DNA from: a virus
Length of the DNA: 41,606 nucleotides
Direction: 5' to 3' (one strand)
Virus record (IMG/VR): IMGVR_UViG_3300043449_001534
Coordinates: 1 to 41,606 of that record
Positions 24,149 through 31,052 of the stretch are shown in pieces (position 1 is the first letter of the stretch; every line of letters starts with the position of its first letter). Under the pieces are notes generated by a model. That model had not been told where the DNA came from. It did not search any database and saw only the letters and a list, made by a program, of their open reading frames with translations. The translations under genes and the position numbers were made by a program.

Positions 24149-24514
24149 ATGAAAGCCATATTTTTGGATGCAGTAAATAGGACGATCACCGAGGTTGAAA
24201 TCAACCCTAAAAACAGCCTCACCGATATGTATAAACTCATAGGGTGCCAGCTTGTAGAACGGGTTGGTCTAGATGATAAAAACGATTTATGGGTTGATGA
24301 AGAGGGTTTGCTTGGGGATCCCCAAAACTTTATCCTGCTCAAGCTAGATGATGGGATTTTTGCTTTCGCAGGGTCTGCCATCATCCTCTCTCACAACGGC
24401 AAGGGCAAATCGATCGCTACAAATTGGACGATTGAGGATGCAAAGGCTATGTTTGATTTCGGAGACCGGAGTCAAGTTCAGTTCCTAGCTCGCAACGGAT
24501 TTATCAGAAACTAA
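24149..24514 (+). CDS. DUF3846-like small protein
   Basis: 121 residues from the ATG at 24149. The pattern KAIFLDAVNRTITEVEI, LTDMYKLIGCQLVERVGL, NDLWVDEEGLLGDPQNF and FAGSAIILSHNGKG is that of a small family (DUF3846-like) present in many phages and plasmids, with no known activity. The family assignment is from memory of the pattern. Confidence 0.55.
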   Translation: MKAIFLDAVNRTITEVEINPKNSLTDMYKLIGCQLVERVGLDDKNDLWVDEEGLLGDPQNFILLKLDDGIFAFAGSAIILSHNGKGKSIATNWTIEDAKAMFDFGDRSQVQFLARNGFIRN

Positions 24515-24554
24515 TCACTATAAACGCCCGTCGAGGGCAGAAAAGAGCATTAAA

Positions 24555-24989
24555 ATGGCTAAGAAAAAAGATACCAAAGAAAAAGCCCAACCTAAGCAGA
24601 CTCCCGTAAAAGCTCCAGCCAAGCAGCCAGCCACAGGTCCGGCTAAGCAAGGTAGGAAAAAGGTTGAGCTATCGCTCGAAGAGCAAATCGCAAAGATTTT
24701 TGAGTTAGAGAAAAAATTGGCGGCTGGCAATCTCGACCCCAAAGAACGCTTCAATACGATGTGGAAACGCAATAAATTGAAACGCGATCTAAAGAGAGCC
24801 GGCCACGAAATCCCCGAACGCTTCGATGATTTAGTTCAGCCGAAACTCTCAGGATGGTTTATCGCAAATCCTACTCTCTCAGTCGTTGATCTACTCATCT
24901 ATAAAATCGCCTACTCGAAAGGCTTTGAAAAGAAGATCAAAGATAATGTTAAAAGGCTGAGAACCTTTAAGAAGATGAGGGTCGGCTAA
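24555..24989 (+). CDS. Lysine-rich protein with a histone-tail-like N-terminus
   Basis: 144 residues. The first 36 are almost only Lys, Ala, Pro, Gln and Thr (for example QPKQTPVKAPAKQPATGPAK), like H1-type tails that bind DNA. The remainder is a basic helical region (EEQIAKIFELEKKLAAG, FNTMWKRNKLKRDLKRAG). It could bind or condense DNA. No close family recognised. It overlaps the next gene by TAATG. Confidence 0.5.
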   Translation: MAKKKDTKEKAQPKQTPVKAPAKQPATGPAKQGRKKVELSLEEQIAKIFELEKKLAAGNLDPKERFNTMWKRNKLKRDLKRAGHEIPERFDDLVQPKLSGWFIANPTLSVVDLLIYKIAYSKGFEKKIKDNVKRLRTFKKMRVG

Positions 24990-25222
24990 TGCTTGAGATA
25001 ATAAAAATGCTTTCAATCGACCCATTCTATGGCCGATTGATGAAAAAACTCAGCACGGCAGACTTAGATATCATTCTATCGTTTTGCGAAAACTCAATCT
25101 CATTGGATCGAAATGAATTTGAGCATCGAGCGAATAGGTTTTTTATGGATAGGGAAAAACCTAAGAATTGGAAAATCATTTCCGAAATTCTGAGCGTCAT
25201 TAACGCAAGGCGAGTGATCTAA
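24989..25222 (+). CDS. Hypothetical small protein at end of rightward early operon
   Basis: Not recognised. 77 residues, helical, with DPFYGRLMKKLSTADLDIIL and FFMDREKPKNWKIISEIL. Its 3' end overlaps the 3' end of the leftward queC gene by 23 bp, with no terminator between them. Confidence 0.5.
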   Translation: MLEIIKMLSIDPFYGRLMKKLSTADLDIILSFCENSISLDRNEFEHRANRFFMDREKPKNWKIISEILSVINARRVI

Positions 25223-25709
25223 TCTCTCGGCAGTTTTGACAATCACATACCCTAAAGTCATTTTTATTCTGGTAACAGTTATAAAGGGCTTTAGGGTATT
25301 TTTTTTGCACAAAGGTAATTATCTTCCTTTTTCCCCAACCTGTTATTGGTAAATCAACTCTAATACGCATTAAGTAGCCGAATAGCTTTAAAGATACCCA
25401 ATTCGAATCCCTATACCGATCGAATAATGGGATAAGATTCCGCGACCCTATAATGATGTGCCCGTAGCCTAGCCGCTTAATCTCGCTTATAAAGAAGAAA
25501 TTCCGCCGCTCTTGATCATGGCTAAGATTCAGATTTACGACCCTCAAATCCCGTTTAAAGAAGCCTGAGAACGCCTCAGCCGCTCTCAGCTCATTCTCTA
25601 GATAGATTTGCCCATAGTTGATGAATATCAAATCGGCTTCGATATCTTGATTGAGTAAAAAACAAGCAGCCGAATCCCATCCACCGCTCAAAAGTATTGC
25701 AGTTTTCAT
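25200..25709 (-). CDS. queC: QueC-like 7-cyano-7-deazaguanine synthase (compact)
   Basis: Converts 7-carboxy-7-deazaguanine to preQ0 with ATP and ammonia. The PP-loop SGGWDS is at residues 8-13, followed by INYGQIYLENEL, and the last 30 residues hold four cysteines (YNCY, RVCDCQNC) that bind zinc in the family. At 169 residues it is shorter than bacterial QueC (about 220), mainly through a loss in the middle, so activity should be tested. Last gene of the cassette, coupled by ATGA. No amidotransferase domain is fused. Confidence 0.85.
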   Translation of the reverse strand: MKTAILLSGGWDSAACFLLNQDIEADLIFINYGQIYLENELRAAEAFSGFFKRDLRVVNLNLSHDQERRNFFFISEIKRLGYGHIIIGSRNLIPLFDRYRDSNWVSLKLFGYLMRIRVDLPITGWGKRKIITFVQKKYPKALYNCYQNKNDFRVCDCQNCREIRSLALR

Positions 25710-26068
25710 TTTAAAACCTCCCGCCCGAATTTGATCCTATAGCCGCTCAAAGGGTATAAAGGCATGGCCGAGAAGCGGCCGGTATGAGTGAACCAATCTG
25801 GAATAATATGCAGCAAATGTGCATAGCCTAGCCTCGGCATCATTAGAAATAAAAAAAGCGATACCCAAAGCGAATGGCAAAAGTGATAAAGATGAAACGA
25901 AAAAGCATCGACCCCTAGCGGATCAAATTCGATAGCCTGTCTCCTGATTCTGTACTCATTGCCGATCAAACTCAAATCAGGCCAGATACACCCAAGAAGC
26001 ATCAACCCTTGCGATGGGCATACGATCTCGGCGGCCACGCCTACTAACAAATGATATTTGAAATTCAT
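25706..26068 (-). CDS. YdjM-like membrane metal-dependent hydrolase
   Basis: 120 residues from the ATG at 26068, which overlaps the stop of the transglycosylase gene (ATGA). The layout fits the YdjM / DUF457 family: H6 in KYHLLVG, PD at 30-31 (GCIWPDLS), HLYHFCHS (H59, H62, H65), HIIPDWFTHTG (H87, D91, H95), with hydrophobic segments at about 67-78. The family is membrane-bound and poorly understood. Its place inside a preQ0 cassette suggests action on a base, nucleotide or envelope substrate, an inference only. Confidence 0.55.
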   Translation of the reverse strand: MNFKYHLLVGVAAEIVCPSQGLMLLGCIWPDLSLIGNEYRIRRQAIEFDPLGVDAFSFHLYHFCHSLWVSLFLFLMMPRLGYAHLLHIIPDWFTHTGRFSAMPLYPLSGYRIKFGREVLK

Positions 26069-26964
26069 ATAACTTGGCGCTCTTTCAGATGCCGGTGGGC
26101 GTGTATGAATAAATCGAGCTGCCAAGCGTGGCCAATGGCATTGTAAATACGAGTCCCAATTTTATTCTGAGCATCAATAGAATACTTAAGGAAAGCTAGA
26201 ATTGAATAAAAAATATTCCCCGTGAAGCGGTCTGGATTATCTAAACGGCTCAACCCTTTATTGCGCCACTTATCCAGTTTTTGAAGCTCTTTGATTTCAT
26301 CCATTTCAATTTTTAGAGACCGCATCAAAGAAATAATTTCCGGCTTTGGAAATGTCTTAAAATGCGAACGATCAAAACTCCTCATGCGCCCGTTACCATC
26401 ATAAAGCATCAGGTTGCCAAATTGGGCCGATGAGCTCCACGAGCTGGCATCGACTGAGTAGGGCTTATAATAAATCAGGTAATCGGGCCGAATGAAGGCT
26501 AGGTAATGAACCTTTTTGCCTTTGCTCCTTTTTAAACATTCGTTGGCAAATCTTAGAGGCTCTGAATTACCTTTGCCTTGGCTTTGAACGCCGCCAACAA
26601 ATACGTACTCATCCCTCGTTAGCAACTCATCGAAATAATTAAAATCATCGCCCCGAGTAAAAACAGGACTAACATTAAAGCCGCGATCCCTCATTATATC
26701 GAGATTCAGTTTTGTCTCCTCGGGCTTAAAAACAACATCTAGCTGAACAGCTCTCTCAAAACGGCTATACTCAATGGCCTTTAGAAATGAACAGTAGCCA
26801 TCCAATGTCACCTCATGGCCAGAATTATAGGCAGAGAAGGCGCCTGAATCAATAATTAGCCGATAGTCATCCGGATCCAATGTATTTAAAAGTCTCATCC
26901 ACTCAGCCGTATTTTTTTTGAAGTATGGATAAGCAATGAGCAAATTCATCCTTTTATCTAACAT
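26065..26964 (-). CDS. dpdA: DpdA-like DNA guanine transglycosylase (TGT fold)
   Basis: Expected to replace guanine in phage DNA with a 7-deazaguanine base. From the ATG at 26964 (after TTTGAGGGTG) it has 299 residues. TGT-like landmarks: IIDSGAFSAYNSG with Asp39, the counterpart of the TGT DSGGF motif; VQLDVVF with Asp76; VGGVQSQGKGN at 123-133; and PYSVDASSW with Asp172, where TGT has its catalytic nucleophile. The C-terminal zinc site of tRNA-guanine transglycosylases is absent, as in phage DpdA proteins. The surrounding preQ0 genes support the DNA-modifying role. Confidence 0.8.
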   Translation of the reverse strand: MLDKRMNLLIAYPYFKKNTAEWMRLLNTLDPDDYRLIIDSGAFSAYNSGHEVTLDGYCSFLKAIEYSRFERAVQLDVVFKPEETKLNLDIMRDRGFNVSPVFTRGDDFNYFDELLTRDEYVFVGGVQSQGKGNSEPLRFANECLKRSKGKKVHYLAFIRPDYLIYYKPYSVDASSWSSSAQFGNLMLYDGNGRMRSFDRSHFKTFPKPEIISLMRSLKIEMDEIKELQKLDKWRNKGLSRLDNPDRFTGNIFYSILAFLKYSIDAQNKIGTRIYNAIGHAWQLDLFIHAHRHLKERQVI

Positions 26965-27514
26965 GAACACCCTCAAAGGAAGTTTCGAGCAATCTGGCCT
27001 TGATAAAAATCAAAACTTCATCCTTGAGATCAGGCGGACACTCAATCGTTATCGTGGCCTTCTTTAATGGATCATCTTGGTGGGTAGCATCGGGGTCGAA
27101 ATCTGTCTCCCAATCGCCAACGACTAACGGACTAAGTTCAAGCTCATCGAATAAATCATCGGGAATGACCTGTTTAATCTCATCGAGAATAACCTGAAGC
27201 TCATCAGTAAAAAACCCTTCAATATGTTTATTATTTAAAACCACATTTAAAAGTTTTTCTTCATCCTCAGATAAATCCACATAAGTCACTGGAACATGGG
27301 TAAACCCCAACTCAACGGCCGCCTGTAATCTTTGGTGCCCGCCCACCAAAACCCCGCTCCTTTTATTTACAACTAAGGGCTGGGTAAATCCGAATTGCTT
27401 AATGGATCGTTTTAGGCCGGCCATAGCCTTTTTAGAAATCGCCCTTGGATTATACTCGCTAGGGTTAATCTCACCGATTGCGACTTCAACGACTGTTAAT
27501 TTATTTTCACTCAT
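26954..27514 (-). CDS. ParB/Srx-fold protein in the 7-deazaguanine cassette
   Basis: 186 residues. The N-terminal 90 carry a ParB-type domain: INPSEYNPRAISKKAMAGL, SIKQFGFTQPLVVN, VLVGGHQRLQAAVELGFTHV, the GHQR motif being the usual nucleotide-binding signature. The C-terminal half is acidic and unassigned. In bacterial Dpd islands a ParB-like protein (DpdB) works with DpdA, so it may assist base exchange. It is coupled to folE by ATGA and overlaps dpdA by 11 bp. Confidence 0.75.
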   Translation of the reverse strand: MSENKLTVVEVAIGEINPSEYNPRAISKKAMAGLKRSIKQFGFTQPLVVNKRSGVLVGGHQRLQAAVELGFTHVPVTYVDLSEDEEKLLNVVLNNKHIEGFFTDELQVILDEIKQVIPDDLFDELELSPLVVGDWETDFDPDATHQDDPLKKATITIECPPDLKDEVLIFIKARLLETSFEGVHVR

Positions 27515-28089
27515 TTTACTAACCTCATAAATTCTGATCTAGCCTCATCCTGCATAAACATTCCATAAATTGAACTTGTGATCATAGTGCTATTTTGTTT
27601 GCCCACCCCACGGCCACACATGCAAAGGTGTTTCGCCTCAACCACAACCATAACGCCTTTAGGCTTCAAAACCTCAACCATAGCGTCCTTAATCTGTTCG
27701 GTCATTTTCTCTTGAATCTGCAACCGCCTAGCAAAGACCTCGGCCAATCGAGCCAGCTTTGAAAGTCCAACGACTCTATTATCTGGAATGTAACCAATGT
27801 GTACCTTGCCCATGAATGGAATCATATGGTGCTCACACGTCGAATAAAACTCAATGTCCTTACAAATAATGATTTGATCATAGGTTCCCTTTTCAAAGGT
27901 TGTGCCTAAAATCGTTCGATAGTCCATGCCGTAGCCAGCAAAGAGTTCCTTCCAAGACTTAACGACCCGTCTAGGTGTATCTAAAACACCCTCTCGGTCG
28001 GGATTGTCACCAACCCGTCTAATAATTTCCCGTATCAGGTCTTCACTTTTAATCATTTGCAGGGGCCATTGAATTTCTAAATCTTTCAT
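27511..28089 (-). CDS. folE: GTP cyclohydrolase I
   Basis: Converts GTP to dihydroneopterin triphosphate, the first step to preQ0. 192 residues from the ATG at 28089, which overlaps the queE stop. The family core is intact: EGVLDTPRRVVKSWKELF, FYSTCEHHMIPFMGKVHIGY with zinc ligands Cys85 and His88, VVGLSKLARLAEVFARRLQI, and HLCMCGRGV with Cys155. ATGA overlap to the ParB-like gene. Confidence 0.95.
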   Translation of the reverse strand: MKDLEIQWPLQMIKSEDLIREIIRRVGDNPDREGVLDTPRRVVKSWKELFAGYGMDYRTILGTTFEKGTYDQIIICKDIEFYSTCEHHMIPFMGKVHIGYIPDNRVVGLSKLARLAEVFARRLQIQEKMTEQIKDAMVEVLKPKGVMVVVEAKHLCMCGRGVGKQNSTMITSSIYGMFMQDEARSEFMRLVK

Positions 28090-28685
28090 TTTATTCCTAA
28101 CCATTTATGAGTTTGCAGGTTTAATCGCCATTGCGGGTTCATCCTAATATAGGCTTCAATTTCCGTTATCGAATCAGCCATGCGCCCAAATTCCGGACTT
28201 AATAAAAGTCTTGTTCCTGGCTGGCGTTTCTTTTCAAAAAACTTTAACAAATCAAAATCAAAACCCTCATCAACCACAATCTTTAAATCGTTAATGACCG
28301 GCCAAACGTCGTCGTGAATAAAATAAACTGACTCTCGCTTCGGGCTACAAGTTACAAAATCAACCCCTTTAAGGATCGGGAACATCCCATTGGTTTCACA
28401 AGCGACCTTAAAATCCAATTCGATGAGCCAATCAATAACCGTCTGGCTGTCTTTATTGACCATTGGCTCCCCACCCGTCAAAACGGCCAAGGCAGATGGC
28501 TCCTCTTGCGCCACAGCTTCAAACTCAGCCCTCGTCCATTTCTTAAAGCTATTAAATTCCGTGTCACACCAAGCACACTTTAAATTGCAAAACGGCATCC
28601 TAACAAATAAAGCCCTACGTCCCCAGTTGGTTCCTTCGCCTTGAAAGGTCCAAAAAAGGTCATTTATCCTTACCTCATCCTTCAT
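28086..28685 (-). CDS. queE: 7-carboxy-7-deazaguanine synthase, radical SAM
   Basis: Makes 7-carboxy-7-deazaguanine from 6-carboxytetrahydropterin. 199 residues. TFQGEGTNWGRRALFVR precedes the iron-sulfur motif CNLKCAWC (Cys33, Cys37, Cys40), and LTGGEP (69-74) binds S-adenosylmethionine. The C-terminal LNLQTHKWLGI is typical of QueE. ATGA coupled on both sides. Confidence 0.95.
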   Translation of the reverse strand: MKDEVRINDLFWTFQGEGTNWGRRALFVRMPFCNLKCAWCDTEFNSFKKWTRAEFEAVAQEEPSALAVLTGGEPMVNKDSQTVIDWLIELDFKVACETNGMFPILKGVDFVTCSPKRESVYFIHDDVWPVINDLKIVVDEGFDFDLLKFFEKKRQPGTRLLLSPEFGRMADSITEIEAYIRMNPQWRLNLQTHKWLGIK

Positions 28686-29104
28686 TTAAACACCTCCACA
28701 TAGCAATTTGAAGTCTCCCATAACCTGATTTTCGGCACTGTAACGCCATACTCGGCCAACATCTTATTTGCCTTTACCAGAAGCATCTCTGCCAAGTTTT
28801 CGGCGGTAGGATTGAAAGGAACCTTGAAAATAGGCTTTGCCCCTTTACAGGCTTCAAGTAAATCAATGTCAGGGTCTATTTCCCAAAGAATCATTGTGTG
28901 ATCTAAATACTCGTCAACCCAAGCGCCAAACACCGTTTTAATGACTGAAAAGTCCACCACCCTACCCAACTCATCCAAACAAGCTGCCTCGCAGTAAACC
29001 TCAATCTTATATTCATGGCCGTGGAGGGTCCGACATTTTGATTCATGGTTCACGACCCTATGGCCGGCATCAAACTTTAAAAGCCTTATCGCCTGTGTTC
29101 TCAT
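28682..29104 (-). CDS. queD: 6-carboxy-5,6,7,8-tetrahydropterin synthase
   Basis: Second step of the pathway, acting on dihydroneopterin triphosphate. 140 residues. Zinc ligands His15 (FDAGHRV), His28 and His30 (CRTLHGHEY), catalytic Cys24 just before, VVDFSVIK, DHTMILW, NPTAENLAE, and a late WETSNC. First gene of the cassette, behind AAGGGGAAAGAA and a promoter. Confidence 0.95.
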   Translation of the reverse strand: MRTQAIRLLKFDAGHRVVNHESKCRTLHGHEYKIEVYCEAACLDELGRVVDFSVIKTVFGAWVDEYLDHTMILWEIDPDIDLLEACKGAKPIFKVPFNPTAENLAEMLLVKANKMLAEYGVTVPKIRLWETSNCYVEVFK

Positions 29105-29127
29105 TTCTTTCCCCTTGCATGTTTAAC

Positions 29128-29155
29128 ATTATGCACAACCATCGCTAACAGGCAA
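29128..29155 (-). promoter_or_regulatory. Probable promoter of the preQ0/DpdA cassette
   Basis: On the minus strand TTGCCT (29150-29155) and CATAAT (29128-29133) are 16 bp apart, about 25 bp before the queD start. The -35 box lies in an inverted repeat shared with the rightward terminase direction. Confidence 0.5.
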
Positions 29156-29163
29156 ATTTTGCC
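29151..29163. promoter_or_regulatory. Operator-like palindrome between divergent operons
   Basis: GGCAAATTTTGCC has 6-bp arms and a single central base. It covers the -35 of the cassette promoter and offers TTGCCG as a weak -35 in the terminase direction, so one protein could control both operons. Confidence 0.4.
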
Positions 29164-29199
29164 GTACACTTAAATCACATTGATGTTATGAGTTAAAAA

Positions 29200-29640
29200 A
29201 TGGCAGATGAAAAAATTAAATATGGCAAAGGCCTGAATCCAAACTCGATGAAGAATCTTAAAAAGATTCCTAAAGGGACTGTTTTGAATCCCCTCGGATG
29301 GCATGCACACAACCAAGCCAAAAAGGACCTAAAGCGAATTACGCACGCCTATCTTGAAGAAGTCGTTCACGCTGCTTTCATGGGCGATATGGCCCAACTT
29401 ATCGCAATCGTAAAAGATAAAACCAGCGAACCAATAAAGGTCGGCGTTGCTTCGTCCATTCTTGTTGCTATAAAAAAAGGCGATTGGAAAACTCTAAACG
29501 AAATACTTGAACGGGTTATTGGCAAGGTCCCAGAAAATATCAATTTAGCAGCTTCGTTTGCCGGAAAACCGCAAGTCGTCATTAGCTTGCCGGATAATGG
29601 CCGCACCATCGATGTAACTCCTGATGACAGATCAGAATAA
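29200..29640 (+). CDS. Terminase small subunit (probable)
   Basis: Recognises phage DNA for packaging. 146 residues directly before the large subunit and overlapping it by 17 bp. The N-terminus (GKGLNPNSMKNLKKIPKG, VLNPLGWHAHN) has the basic DUF5681-like pattern and the rest is helical. No strong ribosome binding site before the ATG. Assigned mainly by position. Confidence 0.65.
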   Translation: MADEKIKYGKGLNPNSMKNLKKIPKGTVLNPLGWHAHNQAKKDLKRITHAYLEEVVHAAFMGDMAQLIAIVKDKTSEPIKVGVASSILVAIKKGDWKTLNEILERVIGKVPENINLAASFAGKPQVVISLPDNGRTIDVTPDDRSE

Positions 29641-30985
29641 AATTGTCATTGGGCCTCAAGAAGGTCCCCAAACTCAGTTTGCAGCTAGTCCGGCAGATAT
29701 TGCGATTTTTGGTGGATCTGCAGGCGGTGGCAAATCTTATGCCCTTTTACTTGAACCATTACGGCATCTTTATAATGGCCAATTTAATGCGGTGATCTTT
29801 CGCCGGAATAGTGTTCAGGTTCGAAATAGTGGCGGTCTATGGGATGAGTCTTTTCAGCTATACAGCCAACTTGGCGGCAAAGCCCGTGAGTCTTATCTTG
29901 AATGGCAGTTCCCAAGTAATATGCAGGTCAAGTTTGGGCACCTTGAAAACGACTCAACCGTTTATAATTGGCAAGGCTCTCAAATTCCCCTTATAGGGTT
30001 TGATGAGCTCACTCACTTCACTGAGACCCAATTCTGGTACATGCTTTCAAGAAACCGCTCAACCTCTGGCGTGGCTGGCTATATTAGGGCCACCACAAAC
30101 CCCGATGTGAAATCATGGGTCAGAACCTTAATTGACTGGTGGATTGGACCTGATGGCTTCCCCATCCCAGAACGCTCTGGCATTTTAAGGTGGTTTATTC
30201 GGTTCGATGGCAGTCTGATATGGGCCGATTCTAAAGATGAGCTTTTACAAAAATATCCACACGAGCTTCCGAAGTCCCTGACTTTTATATCGTCAAAAAT
30301 CTATGACAATAAAATCCTGCTTAAAAAAGACCCAAGCTATTTAGCAAACTTAAAAGCCCTAAATCGTGTCGATCGCGGGCGGCTGCTCGAGGGAAACTGG
30401 AATGTCACTGAGTCAACTGGCCTCTATTTTAAGCGCGAATGGTTTGAGGTAGTCGATCACGTCCCACAAGGATGGATCGATTCCGTTAGGTATTGGGACC
30501 GAGCGGCCACCTTGCCAAATGAGAACAATCTGGATCCAGACTGGACTCGCGGAGTTAAAATGTATAAATACGCCAACGGCAAATTCCTGATCGTGGACCT
30601 GAAATCCGGCAGGGACACCCCTTTAAAAATTGAACAGCTCATTAAAAATACTGCCAGCCATGATTCCACAGAAGTCAAAGTGTGCATCGAACAAGACCCT
30701 GGTTCAAGTGGAGTTGCTGACGCTGAAAACTACGTCAGATTGCTGGGTGGCTATTTCGTTCAAGTCAGAAAACCTACGAAAGATAAGCTAACAAGAGCTA
30801 AGCCATTATCAGCTCAATGTGAATTTGGTAATGTTATGGTCCTGCGCGGCCAATGGAATGAGGAGTTTTTTAAAGAACTAGAGGATTTCGTTGGGGATGG
30901 TAAAGGACATGACGACATTGTTGACGCCGCATCAGGTGCTTTCAATGAATTATGCAACGCCGTTTCATTGCTTGATGTTTTATAA
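29624..30985 (+). CDS. terL: Terminase large subunit
   Basis: Packaging motor and nuclease, 453 residues. Walker A is GGSAGGGKS (30-38), Walker B is IPLIGFDEL (near 121-129), and the coupling motif is ATTNP. The C-terminal RNase H-like nuclease shows RYWDRAAT, EQDPGSSG and KGHDDIVDAASGA with its aspartates. Complete domains, one copy. Confidence 0.95.
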   Translation: MTDQNKIVIGPQEGPQTQFAASPADIAIFGGSAGGGKSYALLLEPLRHLYNGQFNAVIFRRNSVQVRNSGGLWDESFQLYSQLGGKARESYLEWQFPSNMQVKFGHLENDSTVYNWQGSQIPLIGFDELTHFTETQFWYMLSRNRSTSGVAGYIRATTNPDVKSWVRTLIDWWIGPDGFPIPERSGILRWFIRFDGSLIWADSKDELLQKYPHELPKSLTFISSKIYDNKILLKKDPSYLANLKALNRVDRGRLLEGNWNVTESTGLYFKREWFEVVDHVPQGWIDSVRYWDRAATLPNENNLDPDWTRGVKMYKYANGKFLIVDLKSGRDTPLKIEQLIKNTASHDSTEVKVCIEQDPGSSGVADAENYVRLLGGYFVQVRKPTKDKLTRAKPLSAQCEFGNVMVLRGQWNEEFFKELEDFVGDGKGHDDIVDAASGAFNELCNAVSLLDVL

Positions 30986-31052
30986 GGCATTTCATGGTTG
31001 AATTATCTTTATCAAGCCTCATAATTGAAGAAAATTGAAGGAGTTGGCTATA

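Noticed and set aside
18248-29104. Lysogeny module (integrase, CI-like repressor, att site)
   Set aside because: No recombinase or repressor-like protein is found on either strand, and the tRNA is a complete functional copy with no matching partial repeat noticed.
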